Shown here: positions 17,152-26,559 of the stretch, piece by piece
Position numbering within the stretch: the first letter of the stretch is position 1
How the letters are laid out: each line of letters begins with the position of its first letter
Assembly: GCA_038747195.1 (NCBI GenBank)
Contig: JBCDKA010000002.1
Location: 26,352-90,351, forward strand
DNA from: JANQOZ01 sp038747195
GTDB lineage: Bacteria > Pseudomonadota > Gammaproteobacteria > Xanthomonadales > SZUA-38
Reading direction: 5' to 3'
DNA: 64,000 bases
Translations under genes and position numbers: made by a program
The notes under the pieces: model-generated
What the model was told of the DNA's origin: nothing
Databases searched by the model: none
The model's input: only the letters and a program-made list of their open reading frames with translations

Positions 17152-19533
17152 TCAATTGACTGAGGACAGGGCCTGTTGGAGCTGCTGCAGCTCAAGCTCA
17201 TCGGAGGATCGCCAGCCTTCGCCAAGGAGTTGCTTGCGCCGCAGCGCGTGGTCCAGCGCGAGGGCAGGGTTGTTGTGGTAGGCATGAAAGCGTGACAGGA
17301 AAGCCAGGGCATTGGCACTGGCCTGCGCGTCATCGGACAGCTCCTTAGCAAGCATCGCCAGGCGCTGGTCGGTCGGGTCATAGCCCAATAGCCACAGCCC
17401 GAACAGACCGCCGATATCGTAGGCGGCGATCGGGGATTCCTGGCCGCTAGCCTCCTGATAGGCGGCTGCAATTTGCGTGATGGCGGAGGCCGTATCGCCG
17501 CGCTCTAGCGCGAGACGGGCTTTGGCCACCTGTAAATCGACGGCAAGCTGTGAGACCTCTGAGCTGGCGATGACCGACTCGGCTTTTGCAACCGCCTCCG
17601 CGGCGTCGTCGGTTTTCTGGTCGTCCAGTAGCGTGTTAGCCAGAGCGATATGGCTGGTCGCCTGGCTCAGGGGTTCCTGAATACTGCCGGCCAGGCCCGC
17701 CGCGGCCTCAAACAGTTCGGTTGCTCTTCCGATGTTGTGCATGGCTCGTTCCACCCGCCCGCCCTGCAGCAAGGCATCCGCCTCGCTACTGGGATTGCCT
17801 ACCTCCGCGGCAATCGAGCGGGCCTGCGCCGCCATTTCGCGGGCTTCGGTAAGACGACCGAGTCGGCGCAAGGCCGCCGCCAGATCAGAGCTGGCTTGCG
17901 CCTCGAGCACCGGATCCTCGTACTCCTGTGCCGCTGCGAGCACGCGCTCCTGAAACGTCAGCGCCTCCGCCCAGAAACCCCGGACCATCTTGATGTCCGC
18001 GAGCACGCTCATGGTCAGGGCAACCTGAAGGGGTAGCTCCAGCTCCCGCCGCAGCTCGAGCGATTCTTCCAGCACCGCTTCTGCCTCAGCGTAGCGGGAC
18101 TGATCGGTGTAGAGATTACCCAGGTTCTTGAGCGCCGTGGCTTCATTAAAGCGGTCGCCGGACTGCTGGTAATGCTGCAGCGCTTCGAGGAAGCGAACTT
18201 CTGCGTCCTGGTACTGGCCCGAGGTAGCGGCCAGGATGCCCAGATTGGCCGTCACGCTGGCGATGTAGTCCGCGTTGTTTTCGGCTCGATAGTTTTCCAG
18301 TGACTGGTTGTACCAATCCCGCGCTGCGTCTTTGTCGCCACGGCGCCATGCCAGAATGCCCGAGACCGACTGCACGGCCGCCAGCATGCTCATGTTCCCG
18401 CTGGCCTCCGCGGCCGCCAGCAGCTCCTTGTTGAGCTGGTCTGTATAGTCATAGTCACCGAGGAATCGGACCACCAGGCTCAGGTGGTATTTGGCCTCGA
18501 GCAGATCCGGCGCCGCCGCCAGCACCGTGTCAAAGTATCGGGCGGCGTCTTCGTGACGGCCCCGCAAGCGCGCGTCCAGGCCACGCGCGAAGGCTTCGTT
18601 AACAAAGACATCGTCCGTCACCAGGCTGCTTTGCGCTCGCTGGGCACCCTGCCAGCGAGACAGCCGTTCGCTCAGGCTCTGTGCTGCCGCAACAGCCAGC
18701 AGCGCAACATCTTCTCCGTAGAGTGACAGCGGCGGCAGGTCACCGCGGGCTTCCACGGGCTGAATATCCAGGCGCAGTCCGTCACCCTCCTTGGAAAGTC
18801 GGGGAACCAAAACGCTGTCTGCGCCGGTGCTCAGCCGCAGGAGCCGCGCCTGTTCCTCTGGGTCGGCGGCCTCTGGATAGCGTCGGAGTGTGGCCAGCAC
18901 AGTTCCCGGACGAACCCTGGTGACACCGGCGTCCGCCAGCGATTCGTCCATCAGCGACGGTATGCCCAGCCGAGCCCACTCGAGATCGACGTCACCCGTG
19001 TCGTTGCGCACCGGCAATACGGCAATTCGGATGGGCTCCCCGCTGCGGCTCGACGGTCGATTGGTCCAAACTGCCAGGAACGCCACGACCAGCGCGGTCA
19101 GGGCGATGGCCCACAGCCAGCCGCTTCGCCCAGCCGGTTTTTCGGGCGTGGTGGTCGATTGATCCGCGCTGTTTTCCAGACGCTCTACCGGCTGAACAAA
19201 CCGGTAGCCGACCCCATAAGCGGTAGCGATAAACGATTCGGGCCCTTCTCCGCCGAGGGCTCGGCGCGCGCGGCTGACGGCCTGGGCTACGGTCGATTCC
19301 GAGACCGGTCGTCCGGCCCAGACCTTATCCAGCAGCTCCGCTTTTTCGACGACCCGACCTTCGCTCGCCATGAGATAGGCCAGCAGATCAAAGGCGCGCT
19401 TCTCGATGGCGATTGAATCGCCGTCGATCGTCATTTCGCGGCGGGCGGTGTCGACAATGACCGTGCCGCACTTAAAGAGGGGCAAGGTAGGCGGTTGCCC
19501 GTGATCCGAAATGTCCGAATCCGTTACTTCCAT
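17152..19533 (-). CDS. Membrane-bound winged-helix/TPR regulator (CadC-like output domain)
   Basis: A 793-residue protein. An OmpR/PhoB-type winged helix (about residues 20-115: ELLDKVW, SESTVAQAVSRARRAL, ATAYGVGYRF) is followed by a linker, one transmembrane helix (138-157) and a large extracytoplasmic part. That part begins with a FlgO/TolB-N-like module (RIAVLPVRNDTGD, GADSVLVPRL; about 165-290) and continues with about ten TPR units (LKNLGNLYTDQSRYAEAEAVLEESL and relatives). The layout resembles CadC/ToxR-style one-component membrane regulators. No phosphoacceptor exists, so control is probably by ligand or protein binding to the TPR part. It is divergent from the small secreted protein at 19651. 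Confidence 0.85.
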   Translation of the reverse strand: MEVTDSDISDHGQPPTLPLFKCGTVIVDTARREMTIDGDSIAIEKRAFDLLAYLMASEGRVVEKAELLDKVWAGRPVSESTVAQAVSRARRALGGEGPESFIATAYGVGYRFVQPVERLENSADQSTTTPEKPAGRSGWLWAIALTALVVAFLAVWTNRPSSRSGEPIRIAVLPVRNDTGDVDLEWARLGIPSLMDESLADAGVTRVRPGTVLATLRRYPEAADPEEQARLLRLSTGADSVLVPRLSKEGDGLRLDIQPVEARGDLPPLSLYGEDVALLAVAAAQSLSERLSRWQGAQRAQSSLVTDDVFVNEAFARGLDARLRGRHEDAARYFDTVLAAAPDLLEAKYHLSLVVRFLGDYDYTDQLNKELLAAAEASGNMSMLAAVQSVSGILAWRRGDKDAARDWYNQSLENYRAENNADYIASVTANLGILAATSGQYQDAEVRFLEALQHYQQSGDRFNEATALKNLGNLYTDQSRYAEAEAVLEESLELRRELELPLQVALTMSVLADIKMVRGFWAEALTFQERVLAAAQEYEDPVLEAQASSDLAAALRRLGRLTEAREMAAQARSIAAEVGNPSSEADALLQGGRVERAMHNIGRATELFEAAAGLAGSIQEPLSQATSHIALANTLLDDQKTDDAAEAVAKAESVIASSEVSQLAVDLQVAKARLALERGDTASAITQIAAAYQEASGQESPIAAYDIGGLFGLWLLGYDPTDQRLAMLAKELSDDAQASANALAFLSRFHAYHNNPALALDHALRRKQLLGEGWRSSDELELQQLQQALSSVN

Positions 19534-19623
19534 GGTTTAAGGAGTGTAACGCAGCGACCGGCCTTAACAGGCCCTTGTTTCCGATCCCGTCATGACATCG
19601 TCAGGATCCGTTCAGTACTTCCC

Positions 19624-19637
19624 GCAAAAGATTTTGC
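19624..19637. promoter_or_regulatory. Short inverted repeat between divergent genes, possible operator
   Basis: GCAAAA (19624-19629) and TTTTGC (19632-19637) form a perfect inverted repeat with a 2-bp centre, 13 bp before the ATG of the small secreted protein and 90 bp upstream of the winged-helix regulator. Its position suits an operator for one or both genes. A 14-bp palindrome alone could be coincidence. Confidence 0.3.
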
Positions 19638-19650
19638 AAAGTGCGATGCT

Positions 19651-20073
19651 ATGAAGGCGATGCTGATCGTAGTGGCGACAATCACGCTGATGCAGGGCGA
19701 CCTGGCGGGTCGGCCCGCGGCAGATGTCCCTGAGTTGAGCGCACGATTGCTCGGCCAGTTCTCCGGGATGGAGCAAGACGGCCGGCGTCAAGTGGACCTG
19801 CGAATACGGTTTTTTTCGACCGCCAGCGGCGGTCTGCCGGTCGCTGAGAGGACGTTTTCCGATGTGCCGCTCGCGGGCGGCCAATTTTCCGTTGCACTGG
19901 ATCCACGGGGGCTGGCGGGTTCAGCGACGTACGTTGAGGTGGGGCTGCGCCCGGCTGGACGACGATATGCGGAGTTTCAACCCGCGGGTCAGCGCCGAGC
20001 GCTCGAGCTCGATCAGGGCGGTGTCGAATCGGTCTGGCGTCTCAGGCTGGCCGGCGACGACCCGGACAGCTAG
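19651..20073 (+). CDS. Small secreted protein of unknown function
   Basis: 140 residues if translation starts at the ATG at 19651, giving a signal-like start MKAMLIVVATITLMQ. The frame is open back to 19495, but that extension lacks a signal and does not look protein-like. The mature part is beta-rich (VDLRIRFFS, FSVALDPRG, TYVEVGLRP). No family is recognised. No clear ribosome binding site precedes the start. It is divergent from the winged-helix/TPR regulator and could be its target. Confidence 0.55.
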   Translation: MKAMLIVVATITLMQGDLAGRPAADVPELSARLLGQFSGMEQDGRRQVDLRIRFFSTASGGLPVAERTFSDVPLAGGQFSVALDPRGLAGSATYVEVGLRPAGRRYAEFQPAGQRRALELDQGGVESVWRLRLAGDDPDS

Positions 20074-20177
20074 CGGGCCTTGAGGACTCGCGTCTTGTCC
20101 TGGCGAAACCGCAAGTTTGGCATACGCGCGGTACGACCGACGCTACCGGGTAGGTCGAATGTCACTTGCGGCTGATA

Positions 20178-20202
20178 AGGCCGCTCCATACTTTAGCGGC
20201 CT
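20178..20202. promoter_or_regulatory. Inverted repeat over a possible -10 element before the S9 peptidase gene
   Basis: AGGCCGCT (20178-20185) pairs with AGCGGCCT (20195-20202) around a 9-base centre containing CATACT (20187-20192), a plausible -10. The repeat could be an operator bracketing the -10 or a leader hairpin. A weak -35 candidate, TTGCGG at 20166-20171, lies 15 bp upstream. Confidence 0.35.
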
Positions 20203-20222
20203 GCTAAACGAGAGCCTGCCCC

Positions 20223-22337
20223 ATGAAACGATCCATTTTGGCCCTGAGCGCCCTATCTTTCGTCCTCCTTGGCTGCAACAGCGCTGACGATGCTGCGCCG
20301 GAAAGTTCGCCGAATCCCTCGGCTGAGGCTTCGGCCGCCACCGACGCTGTAGCCGTCGCTCCGGCAGCCGTCGCCGAACTCATTGACCGGGAGAAGATCT
20401 TCGGCAATCCCGAGCAGGCGCAGGGCCGGATCAGCCCCGACGGCAAATACGTCAGCTGGCTCGCTCCGGTCAACAATGTGCTTAACGTGTGGGTCGCGCC
20501 CGCGGACGATCTGTCAGCAGCGCGGGCGATTACGCAGGACACGTCTCGTGGCATCAACAACCACTTTTGGTCGCCGGACGCTAAGTTTGTCTACTACCAG
20601 CAGGACAAAGGCGGCAACGAAAACTTCCACGTATACGCCGCTAACGTTGAGACCGGTGAGGTGCGTGACCTGTCGCCCTTTGAGGAATCCGTGCGCGCAG
20701 GCATTCAGGCCGTATCAAAGGAGCGTCCCGGTGAAGTGCTGATCGCCGCCAACGCTCGCAACCCGCAGCTGTTCGACCTCTATCTGGTAGATGTTGCCAC
20801 CGGTGAGCGGGAGCTCGTGGCGGAAAATCCCGGCTACGGCGGGTGGCTGGTGGACAACACGCTGACCCCGCGCTTTGGCATGAAGCAAACCGCAACCGGC
20901 GGCGCTGATTACGTGGATATGGAAGGAAACACGCTGTTTTCTGTGCCGGTGGAGGACGTGCTCACGACCAACGCCTTCGGGTTTGATGCCACCAATAACT
21001 ATATTTTTGCCGTCGACAGCCGCGGCCGGGACAAGGCCGCGCTGGTGAAGATGGCTGTTGCTGACGGCAGCACCGAGGTGCTGGCTCAGAGTGACACCGC
21101 GGACATCAGCGACGTTCTTCTCGATCCCAATACCTTTGAGCCGCTGGCTTACGCGGTGGACTATCTGCGCAACGAGTGGACGCCCCTGACGGAAGAAACA
21201 GGCAAAGACCTCGCTTTTCTGGACGACCAGCTCGTCGGAGACTTTGACATTACGTCCGCCACTGACGACCTCAGCCGCGTTGTTGTCTACGCGGAGTCGG
21301 CCCAGGCGCCAGGCGTCTACCTGATGTACGACCGCAAGGCGCAAACCCTGACCGAACTTTTTTCGACCCGGCCGGATCTGACCGGAGCGCCGCTCCAGCC
21401 CATGCACCCGGTTGAGATTCCGTCTCGCGACGGCCTGACCCTGGTGTCTTACCTTACGCTGCCGCCGGGATCTGACGAGGACGGCGACGGTCGGCCCGAC
21501 TCGCCGCAGCCCATGGTACTGGACGTTCACGGTGGCCCCTGGGCACGCGACAACTATGGCTACAACGCCTGGCATCAGTGGCTTTCCAACCGGGGATACG
21601 CCGTGCTGTCGGTCAACTATCGAGGCTCAACCGGCTTCGGCAAAGACTTTGTGAACGCGGCAGTCGGTGAGTTTGCCGGCAAGATGCATGATGACTTGAT
21701 CGACGGCGTGAACTGGGCTGTCACCGAGGGCATCGCAAAAGAAGATCAGGTGGCGATCGCCGGCGGTTCCTACGGTGGTTACGCGACGCTGATCGGCGTT
21801 TCATTTACGCCCGACACTTTCGCGTGTGGGGTGGATCTCGTGGGTCCGTCGAGCCTGGTGACGCTGATCGAAAGCTTCCCGGATTATTGGAAGCCGTTTC
21901 TGGAAGGAAGCTGGTTCAAGTATGTCGGAGACCCGTCGGACGCCGACGAGCGTGCTGACATGTACAACCGATCTGCCATCAGCCGCGTCGACGATATTTC
22001 GGTGCCGCTGCTGATCGGCCAGGGCCAGAACGACCCGCGGGTTACCAAGAATGAGAGCGATCAGCTGGTGGCGGCGATGGATGAAAGAGAGCTGCCGGTC
22101 ACCTACGTCAATTTCCCGGATGAGGGCCATGGCTTTGTCCGGCCCGAAAATCGCCTGGCCTTTTATTCGGTGATGGAGGGTTTTCTGTCGCGCTGTCTGG
22201 GTGGGCGAGCTGAACCGATTGGTGATGCTTTCGCTGGCTCCAGCGTCGAGATCCTGCATGGCGAGCAGTACGTTGAGGGCCTTGCTGCCGCCGTCGAAAA
22301 AATGAAGCCTGCTGCCGAGGCGGCGGCCGAGGGCTAA
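20223..22337 (+). CDS. Lipoprotein S9 (prolyl oligopeptidase-family) peptidase
   Basis: A 704-residue predicted lipoprotein (MKRSILALSALSFVLLGC, Cys at 18). An N-terminal beta-propeller (about 55-400; WSPDAKFVYYQQD, NPGYGGWLVDN) covers a C-terminal alpha/beta hydrolase (about 400-670). The triad is complete: Ser516 in GGSYGGY, Asp604 in GQGQNDPRV, His636 in DEGHGF; the oxyanion region reads DVHGGPWARD. S9 enzymes cleave short peptides, often after proline or alanine or from the N-terminus, and the lipid anchor suggests periplasmic use. A second S9 gene follows on the same strand after 169 bp, with about the same layout, so the pair looks like a tandem paralogous expansion for peptide utilisation. 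Confidence 0.9.
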   Translation: MKRSILALSALSFVLLGCNSADDAAPESSPNPSAEASAATDAVAVAPAAVAELIDREKIFGNPEQAQGRISPDGKYVSWLAPVNNVLNVWVAPADDLSAARAITQDTSRGINNHFWSPDAKFVYYQQDKGGNENFHVYAANVETGEVRDLSPFEESVRAGIQAVSKERPGEVLIAANARNPQLFDLYLVDVATGERELVAENPGYGGWLVDNTLTPRFGMKQTATGGADYVDMEGNTLFSVPVEDVLTTNAFGFDATNNYIFAVDSRGRDKAALVKMAVADGSTEVLAQSDTADISDVLLDPNTFEPLAYAVDYLRNEWTPLTEETGKDLAFLDDQLVGDFDITSATDDLSRVVVYAESAQAPGVYLMYDRKAQTLTELFSTRPDLTGAPLQPMHPVEIPSRDGLTLVSYLTLPPGSDEDGDGRPDSPQPMVLDVHGGPWARDNYGYNAWHQWLSNRGYAVLSVNYRGSTGFGKDFVNAAVGEFAGKMHDDLIDGVNWAVTEGIAKEDQVAIAGGSYGGYATLIGVSFTPDTFACGVDLVGPSSLVTLIESFPDYWKPFLEGSWFKYVGDPSDADERADMYNRSAISRVDDISVPLLIGQGQNDPRVTKNESDQLVAAMDERELPVTYVNFPDEGHGFVRPENRLAFYSVMEGFLSRCLGGRAEPIGDAFAGSSVEILHGEQYVEGLAAAVEKMKPAAEAAAEG

Positions 22338-22349
22338 CATCCCAAGAGC

Positions 22350-22379
22350 CTGGGCTGTCGGGTGCACTCGGCAGCCCAG
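22350..22379 (+). terminator. GC-rich hairpin between the two S9 peptidase genes
   Basis: CTGGGCTG (22350-22357) pairs perfectly with CAGCCCAG (22372-22379) around a 14-base loop that itself holds GTGCAC. It lies 12 bp after the first S9 stop. There is no T-run, so it may be a weak terminator or 3' stabilising structure rather than a full stop signal. Confidence 0.35.
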
Positions 22380-22506
22380 TCCTCGACTAACCGCATTTAA
22401 CGGCTGACACCGATCGACTCGACGGACGTTAGCCATTGCCCGGTGGCCTGCCCGGCGACCGGCAAAAGCCGGTACCATGGGCGGCCCGCACCAGCGTGGA
22501 ACGACC

Positions 22507-24459
22507 ATGTCAGCAACCCTACGATCTGCCTTCCTGATTCTCAGTGCCGCGGCCTTAAGCGCCTGCGGCGGTTCTTCTGAACCCGACACGGCGGCGCCTC
22601 AAGCTCAGGCTGACCCGGCTCCGGCAGCCGACGCCATTCCTCGCTACAGCGCCGAGGCGTTTTTCAACACCATCAGCTACGGGATGGCCTCTTCGACCGG
22701 CTATCCCTTCTCACCGGACGGCAGCAAGCTGCTGGTGACCGCGGACAACACCGGGATCTTTAACGTCTACGCGATGCCCATCGATGGGTCGGAGCCAACC
22801 GCCTTCACCGAGTCTGACGACTCAGCTCGCTATGCGATCAGCTGGTTTCCCGCCGACGAGCGGGTCCTGTTCACCTTCGACGGCAATGGTGATGAGCTCA
22901 ATCACGTTGCGGTGCGAGAAACCGACGGCACCGTGAAGGATTTGACGCCGGGAGCGGATCTCAAAGCCGTGTTTATCCGCTTTGAAGACGGCGGCGAGCA
23001 CTTTTTTCTGGCGACCACCGAACGCAATCAGCGCAGCTTCGACATCTATCGCTACCAGGCGGATGGCTACGAGCGCGAGCTGATTTTTGAGAACCCAGGC
23101 TTCTCGATCGGCGACATTAGCCCCGACGGGCGCTGGGTGGCGCTGAACAAGCCCCGCACCAGCGCTGACTCCGATATCTATGTTGTCGATTTGGCCGCGG
23201 ACAATCCCGAGCCGCTGCTGATCAGCGAACACACCGGGAACGTGGCGTTCTCAACCTATGAGTTTTCTCCGGACAGTCAGCGTCTGGTGTACGCCACCGA
23301 CCAGCACGGTGAGTTTGCACAGGCCTGGCAGTATGAGATGGCCAGCGGCGAGCATTCGGCGCTGATCGAGGCGCCCTGGGACGTTTCCTACGTCACCTTT
23401 TCACCCTCCGGCCGCTTCGAGGTATCCGGCATCAACGCGGATGCTCGCACCGAGGTCACGGTCCGTGACGTGACGGCCAACAGCGAGCTGGCCCTGCCGG
23501 AGCTGCCGCCGGGAGATCTGCGCAACGTCCGCTTTTCTGCTGACGACAAGATGATGGCGCTGATCATCAACGCTGACGACTCGCCGTCCGACATTCATGT
23601 TATTGACCTGGGCGCTAAAACCAGCCGCCAGCTCACCAGCGCGCTCAATCCCGCAATCAAGCCGGAACACCTGGTGCGCAGCGAGGTAATCCGCTACCCG
23701 AGCTTCGACGGCCTGGAGATTCCGGCGATCCAGTATCGACCTCACAACGCCAGCGCCGACAATCCGGTACCCGCTTTGGTGTTTGTCCACGGCGGCCCGG
23801 GGGGGCAGACCCGAACCGGCTATCGCGCTCTCTTTCAGCATCTGGTGAACCACGGCTACGCGGTGCTGGGTGCCAACAACCGAGGCTCGTCCGGCTATGG
23901 CAAAACGTTTTTCCATCTCGACGACAAGCGACATGGCGAAGAGGACCTCCAGGACATTGTCTACGGACGAAAATATCTTGAGAGCCTCGACTGGGTGGAC
24001 AGCGACCGGATCGGCATCATCGGCGGGTCTTATGGTGGCTATATGGTGGCCGCGGCGCTCGCGTTTGAGCCGGAGGTTTTTGACGTTGGGATCGACATCT
24101 TTGGTGTCACCAACTGGGTAAGAACGCTGGAGAGCATTCCCCCCTGGTGGGAAGACTTTAAGGAGGCGCTGTACGACGAGATGGGAGATCCGGCCACCGA
24201 CGCCGAGCGTCACCGTCGCATCTCGCCGCTGTTTCACGCGGAGAATATCGTCAAGCCGCTGCTGGTGGTGCAGGGCGCGAACGATCCGCGGGTGCTCCAG
24301 GTTGAGAGCGATGAGATTGTCGCTGCCGTCCAGAAAAACGAGGTGCCGGTTGAGTACGTCGTGTTTCCGGACGAGGGCCACGGCTTCTCAAAGCGCAGCA
24401 ACAAGATTGCCGCCTCCGAAGCCTACGTCACTTTCCTCGACGCCTACCTGAAGCACTAG
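22507..24459 (+). CDS. Lipoprotein S9 (acylaminoacyl/dipeptidyl-type) peptidase
   Basis: 650 residues from the ATG at 22507, chosen because it begins a lipoprotein signal with lipobox LSAC (Cys about 19); the open frame starts 30 bp earlier. A propeller domain (about 45-390: FSPDGSKLLVT, ISPDGRWVALN, FSPDSQRLVYATD) precedes the hydrolase (about 395-650) with FVHGGPGGQ, Ser508 in GGSYGGY, Asp593 in GANDPRV and His625 in DEGHGFS. It is a complete S9 enzyme. It is clearly a paralogue of the gene at 20223. Its stop shares CTAG with the stop of the convergent racemase-like gene. Confidence 0.9.
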   Translation: MSATLRSAFLILSAAALSACGGSSEPDTAAPQAQADPAPAADAIPRYSAEAFFNTISYGMASSTGYPFSPDGSKLLVTADNTGIFNVYAMPIDGSEPTAFTESDDSARYAISWFPADERVLFTFDGNGDELNHVAVRETDGTVKDLTPGADLKAVFIRFEDGGEHFFLATTERNQRSFDIYRYQADGYERELIFENPGFSIGDISPDGRWVALNKPRTSADSDIYVVDLAADNPEPLLISEHTGNVAFSTYEFSPDSQRLVYATDQHGEFAQAWQYEMASGEHSALIEAPWDVSYVTFSPSGRFEVSGINADARTEVTVRDVTANSELALPELPPGDLRNVRFSADDKMMALIINADDSPSDIHVIDLGAKTSRQLTSALNPAIKPEHLVRSEVIRYPSFDGLEIPAIQYRPHNASADNPVPALVFVHGGPGGQTRTGYRALFQHLVNHGYAVLGANNRGSSGYGKTFFHLDDKRHGEEDLQDIVYGRKYLESLDWVDSDRIGIIGGSYGGYMVAAALAFEPEVFDVGIDIFGVTNWVRTLESIPPWWEDFKEALYDEMGDPATDAERHRRISPLFHAENIVKPLLVVQGANDPRVLQVESDEIVAAVQKNEVPVEYVVFPDEGHGFSKRSNKIAASEAYVTFLDAYLKH

Positions 24460-25199
24460 GCGAGCTGTCTCAGCAGCTCCGGTCGAACGTGCTGCGGCAT
24501 TTCCCCCGAGCTCAGACAAAACTCAGTAAAGCGATATCCAAGCGTCATCGGTTCAAGCAGCGGCACCGATGCGGGAGTGGCAACCGCGTGTGCCACTGGC
24601 GCCATGCACGTACAGCCAAGCACTACGGCCGCGGCACGCTGGCGTGTGATCGCGTCGTCCCGCGCCCGGCTAATGGCGTCAACAGCGCTCAGTTCGCAGG
24701 CTCGCATATCGGTGACGAAGTTTTGCTCGTCAACCAGCGTCGCGAGGTCCTCATCCGCTGCCAGGTGAGTGATGCCAAGTAAATCTCGTCGAGTATCGCT
24801 CTCCTCCAGCACTCGCTCGTACAGAAACGCCAGCGCCGGCGGCCAGATCGTGATGATCGCGAAAGGCCCGAAAGAAGCAGCCACTCGCAACGACGTTTCG
24901 CCCGAGCCGACAACCGGTATGCACAGCGTCTCGCGAAGCGTCGTCAACCCGTAGTCACCTACCGTGTTGATGTAGATGGCGTCGAAGCCGTCGTTTTGAG
25001 CCTTGAGGCCCGCCTCATAGTGCTGTCGGTCGCACACTGCCCGCGCCTCTGGATCGCCCGGAAAAACGCCGTCCGGGATTTCAACAAGCTCGGCGTGAAA
25101 GCCGCGGCCGACAATGGCCTCGATTTCCGGCGGCGGCTGACTGGTGGCCTGGGGCCGAAAGCCGGTCCCGATCACCGCGATGCGAAGCGAGTTGGTCAC
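24456..25199 (-). CDS. Asp/Glu/hydantoin racemase-superfamily protein lacking the first catalytic cysteine
   Basis: 247 residues from the GTG at 25199, which overlaps the stop of the upstream dehydrogenase in GTGA; the longer frame to 25262 is not needed. The fold signature of the Asp/Glu/hydantoin racemase family is visible: IAVIGTG, INTVGDYGLTTLRE, PVVGSGETSLRVAASFG and LGCTCMAPVA. The second cysteine region is present. At the place where hydantoin racemases carry their first cysteine (I-x-C-x-x-D-P), this protein has INTVGDYG, so racemisation by the usual two-cysteine mechanism is doubtful. An isomerase, decarboxylase or lyase activity is possible. Co-translation with a sugar dehydrogenase suggests a shared pathway. 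Confidence 0.72.
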   Translation of the reverse strand: MTNSLRIAVIGTGFRPQATSQPPPEIEAIVGRGFHAELVEIPDGVFPGDPEARAVCDRQHYEAGLKAQNDGFDAIYINTVGDYGLTTLRETLCIPVVGSGETSLRVAASFGPFAIITIWPPALAFLYERVLEESDTRRDLLGITHLAADEDLATLVDEQNFVTDMRACELSAVDAISRARDDAITRQRAAAVVLGCTCMAPVAHAVATPASVPLLEPMTLGYRFTEFCLSSGEMPQHVRPELLRQLA

Positions 25200-26338
25200 C
25201 GCCCCGTCGGCGTAAGCTTCAGCAGCCTGCCTCGAGGGCCGCTGCCGTCTTCCAGGACCCAAACGGCGCCATCCGGTCCCTCTTCGAGGCTCCGGATCCT
25301 GGCGCCCATCGCATAGCGTTCGACTTCTTTTGCGCCGTCAGCCTCCAGGCGAATGCGAACGATTGCGTTGGAAGAAAGACCGGCGACCAGTGCGTTGCCG
25401 CGCCAGGGCTCAAACAAATCACCGCCGTAGATCATCAGATCGCCGGGGGATACCACCGGCGTCCACCAGATAGCCGGCTTGGCAAATTCGGGGCGGGTGT
25501 CGTGATCCGGAATCGGCCGGCCGTCGTAGTGATTGCCGTTGGAAACCTCAGGGTAGCCGTAGTTGGCGCCACGTTGGATCAGATTCAGCTCATCACCACC
25601 GGCGGGGCCCATCTCGACCTCCCATAGCCGACCATTGCCATCGAAGGCCATGCCAAGCGGGTTTCGATGCCCCAGCGACCAGACCTGCTGATGGACCACA
25701 CTGTCGCCCGAAGTTGGGCGATCAAAAAACGGGTTGTCGGCAGGCACGGAACCATCGTCGTTCAGCCGGATGATTTTTCCCATTGAGGATTTCATGTCCT
25801 GAGAGGGCGTGAACTTCTGTCGTTCGCCCGAGCTGATGAACAGATACCCATCGTCGTCGAACGCCATTCGATGGCCGTAGTGACCGCGCCCGTTCACTTT
25901 CGGGAATTGTCGCCAGATGACCTCGAGGTCCGCTAGTTCCGGTTGCGTAGCGCTACCGCCGAGAACAGCTTTTGCCACGGCAGCGCCTCGCCTGCGGCCT
26001 TTTCCGGATTCTGCGTAGCTGAGGTAGATGGTGCGATTAGCGGAGAAGTCGGGATGGAGCACCACGTCACCCAGGCCACCCTGACCGCCATAGTCGACCT
26101 CCGGGACGCCGACGGCGGGCTCAGATTTCTCGCCGCTTGGGGAAACGATAAACAGGTGACCCTTCTTTTCCGTCACCAGTATTCGGCCGTCTGGCATAAA
26201 GGCCATGGACCAGGGCTCTCTGAAGCCCGCAATGGGTTCAACCGCAAAAGGCAGGTCCTGCTGGGCAGTCGTCCTCGATACGATGAACACGCCGAGGGCG
26301 GCTGCCAAAACCAGACTAACTCGCCAAATGTGCTTCAT
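25196..26338 (-). CDS. PQQ-dependent sugar dehydrogenase (soluble glucose dehydrogenase/YliI-like)
   Basis: 380 residues from the ATG at 26338, with GAGG eight bases upstream and a signal anchor starting MKHIWRVSLVLAAAL. The six-bladed propeller of the GDH family is clear: PWSMAFMPDGRILVTEKKG, GGLGDVVLHPDF, GHYGHRMAFDDDGYLFISSGER, WSLGHRNPLGMAFDGNGRLWEVEMGP and GGDELNLIQRGANYGYP. These hold the histidine and the Gly-Asp-Glu-Leu-Asn region associated with PQQ and calcium binding. It would oxidise aldoses in the periplasm, passing electrons to the respiratory chain. It is the first gene of a two-gene operon with the racemase-like protein. No PQQ biosynthesis genes are in the window. Confidence 0.88.
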   Translation of the reverse strand: MKHIWRVSLVLAAALGVFIVSRTTAQQDLPFAVEPIAGFREPWSMAFMPDGRILVTEKKGHLFIVSPSGEKSEPAVGVPEVDYGGQGGLGDVVLHPDFSANRTIYLSYAESGKGRRRGAAVAKAVLGGSATQPELADLEVIWRQFPKVNGRGHYGHRMAFDDDGYLFISSGERQKFTPSQDMKSSMGKIIRLNDDGSVPADNPFFDRPTSGDSVVHQQVWSLGHRNPLGMAFDGNGRLWEVEMGPAGGDELNLIQRGANYGYPEVSNGNHYDGRPIPDHDTRPEFAKPAIWWTPVVSPGDLMIYGGDLFEPWRGNALVAGLSSNAIVRIRLEADGAKEVERYAMGARIRSLEEGPDGAVWVLEDGSGPRGRLLKLTPTGR

Positions 26339-26559
26339 AGAAAATCCTCGCGCTTTTTTTTGCCGGTGTCGGCATGAACCTCGACATCCGGCCCGACTGC
26401 CCACTGTAGCGAAACGGTTGTTGGTTCGACAGGCGGCCGTCGGAGAACAAGGTGAGTTGACGATATTCGGCGCTCACCGGTGGGTTTGAATTAACCTGAT
26501 TGTCCGGGGTCCAACGTCGACAATGTGCCAAGACATCAGTCACATCAGGGAGCTTGTCA

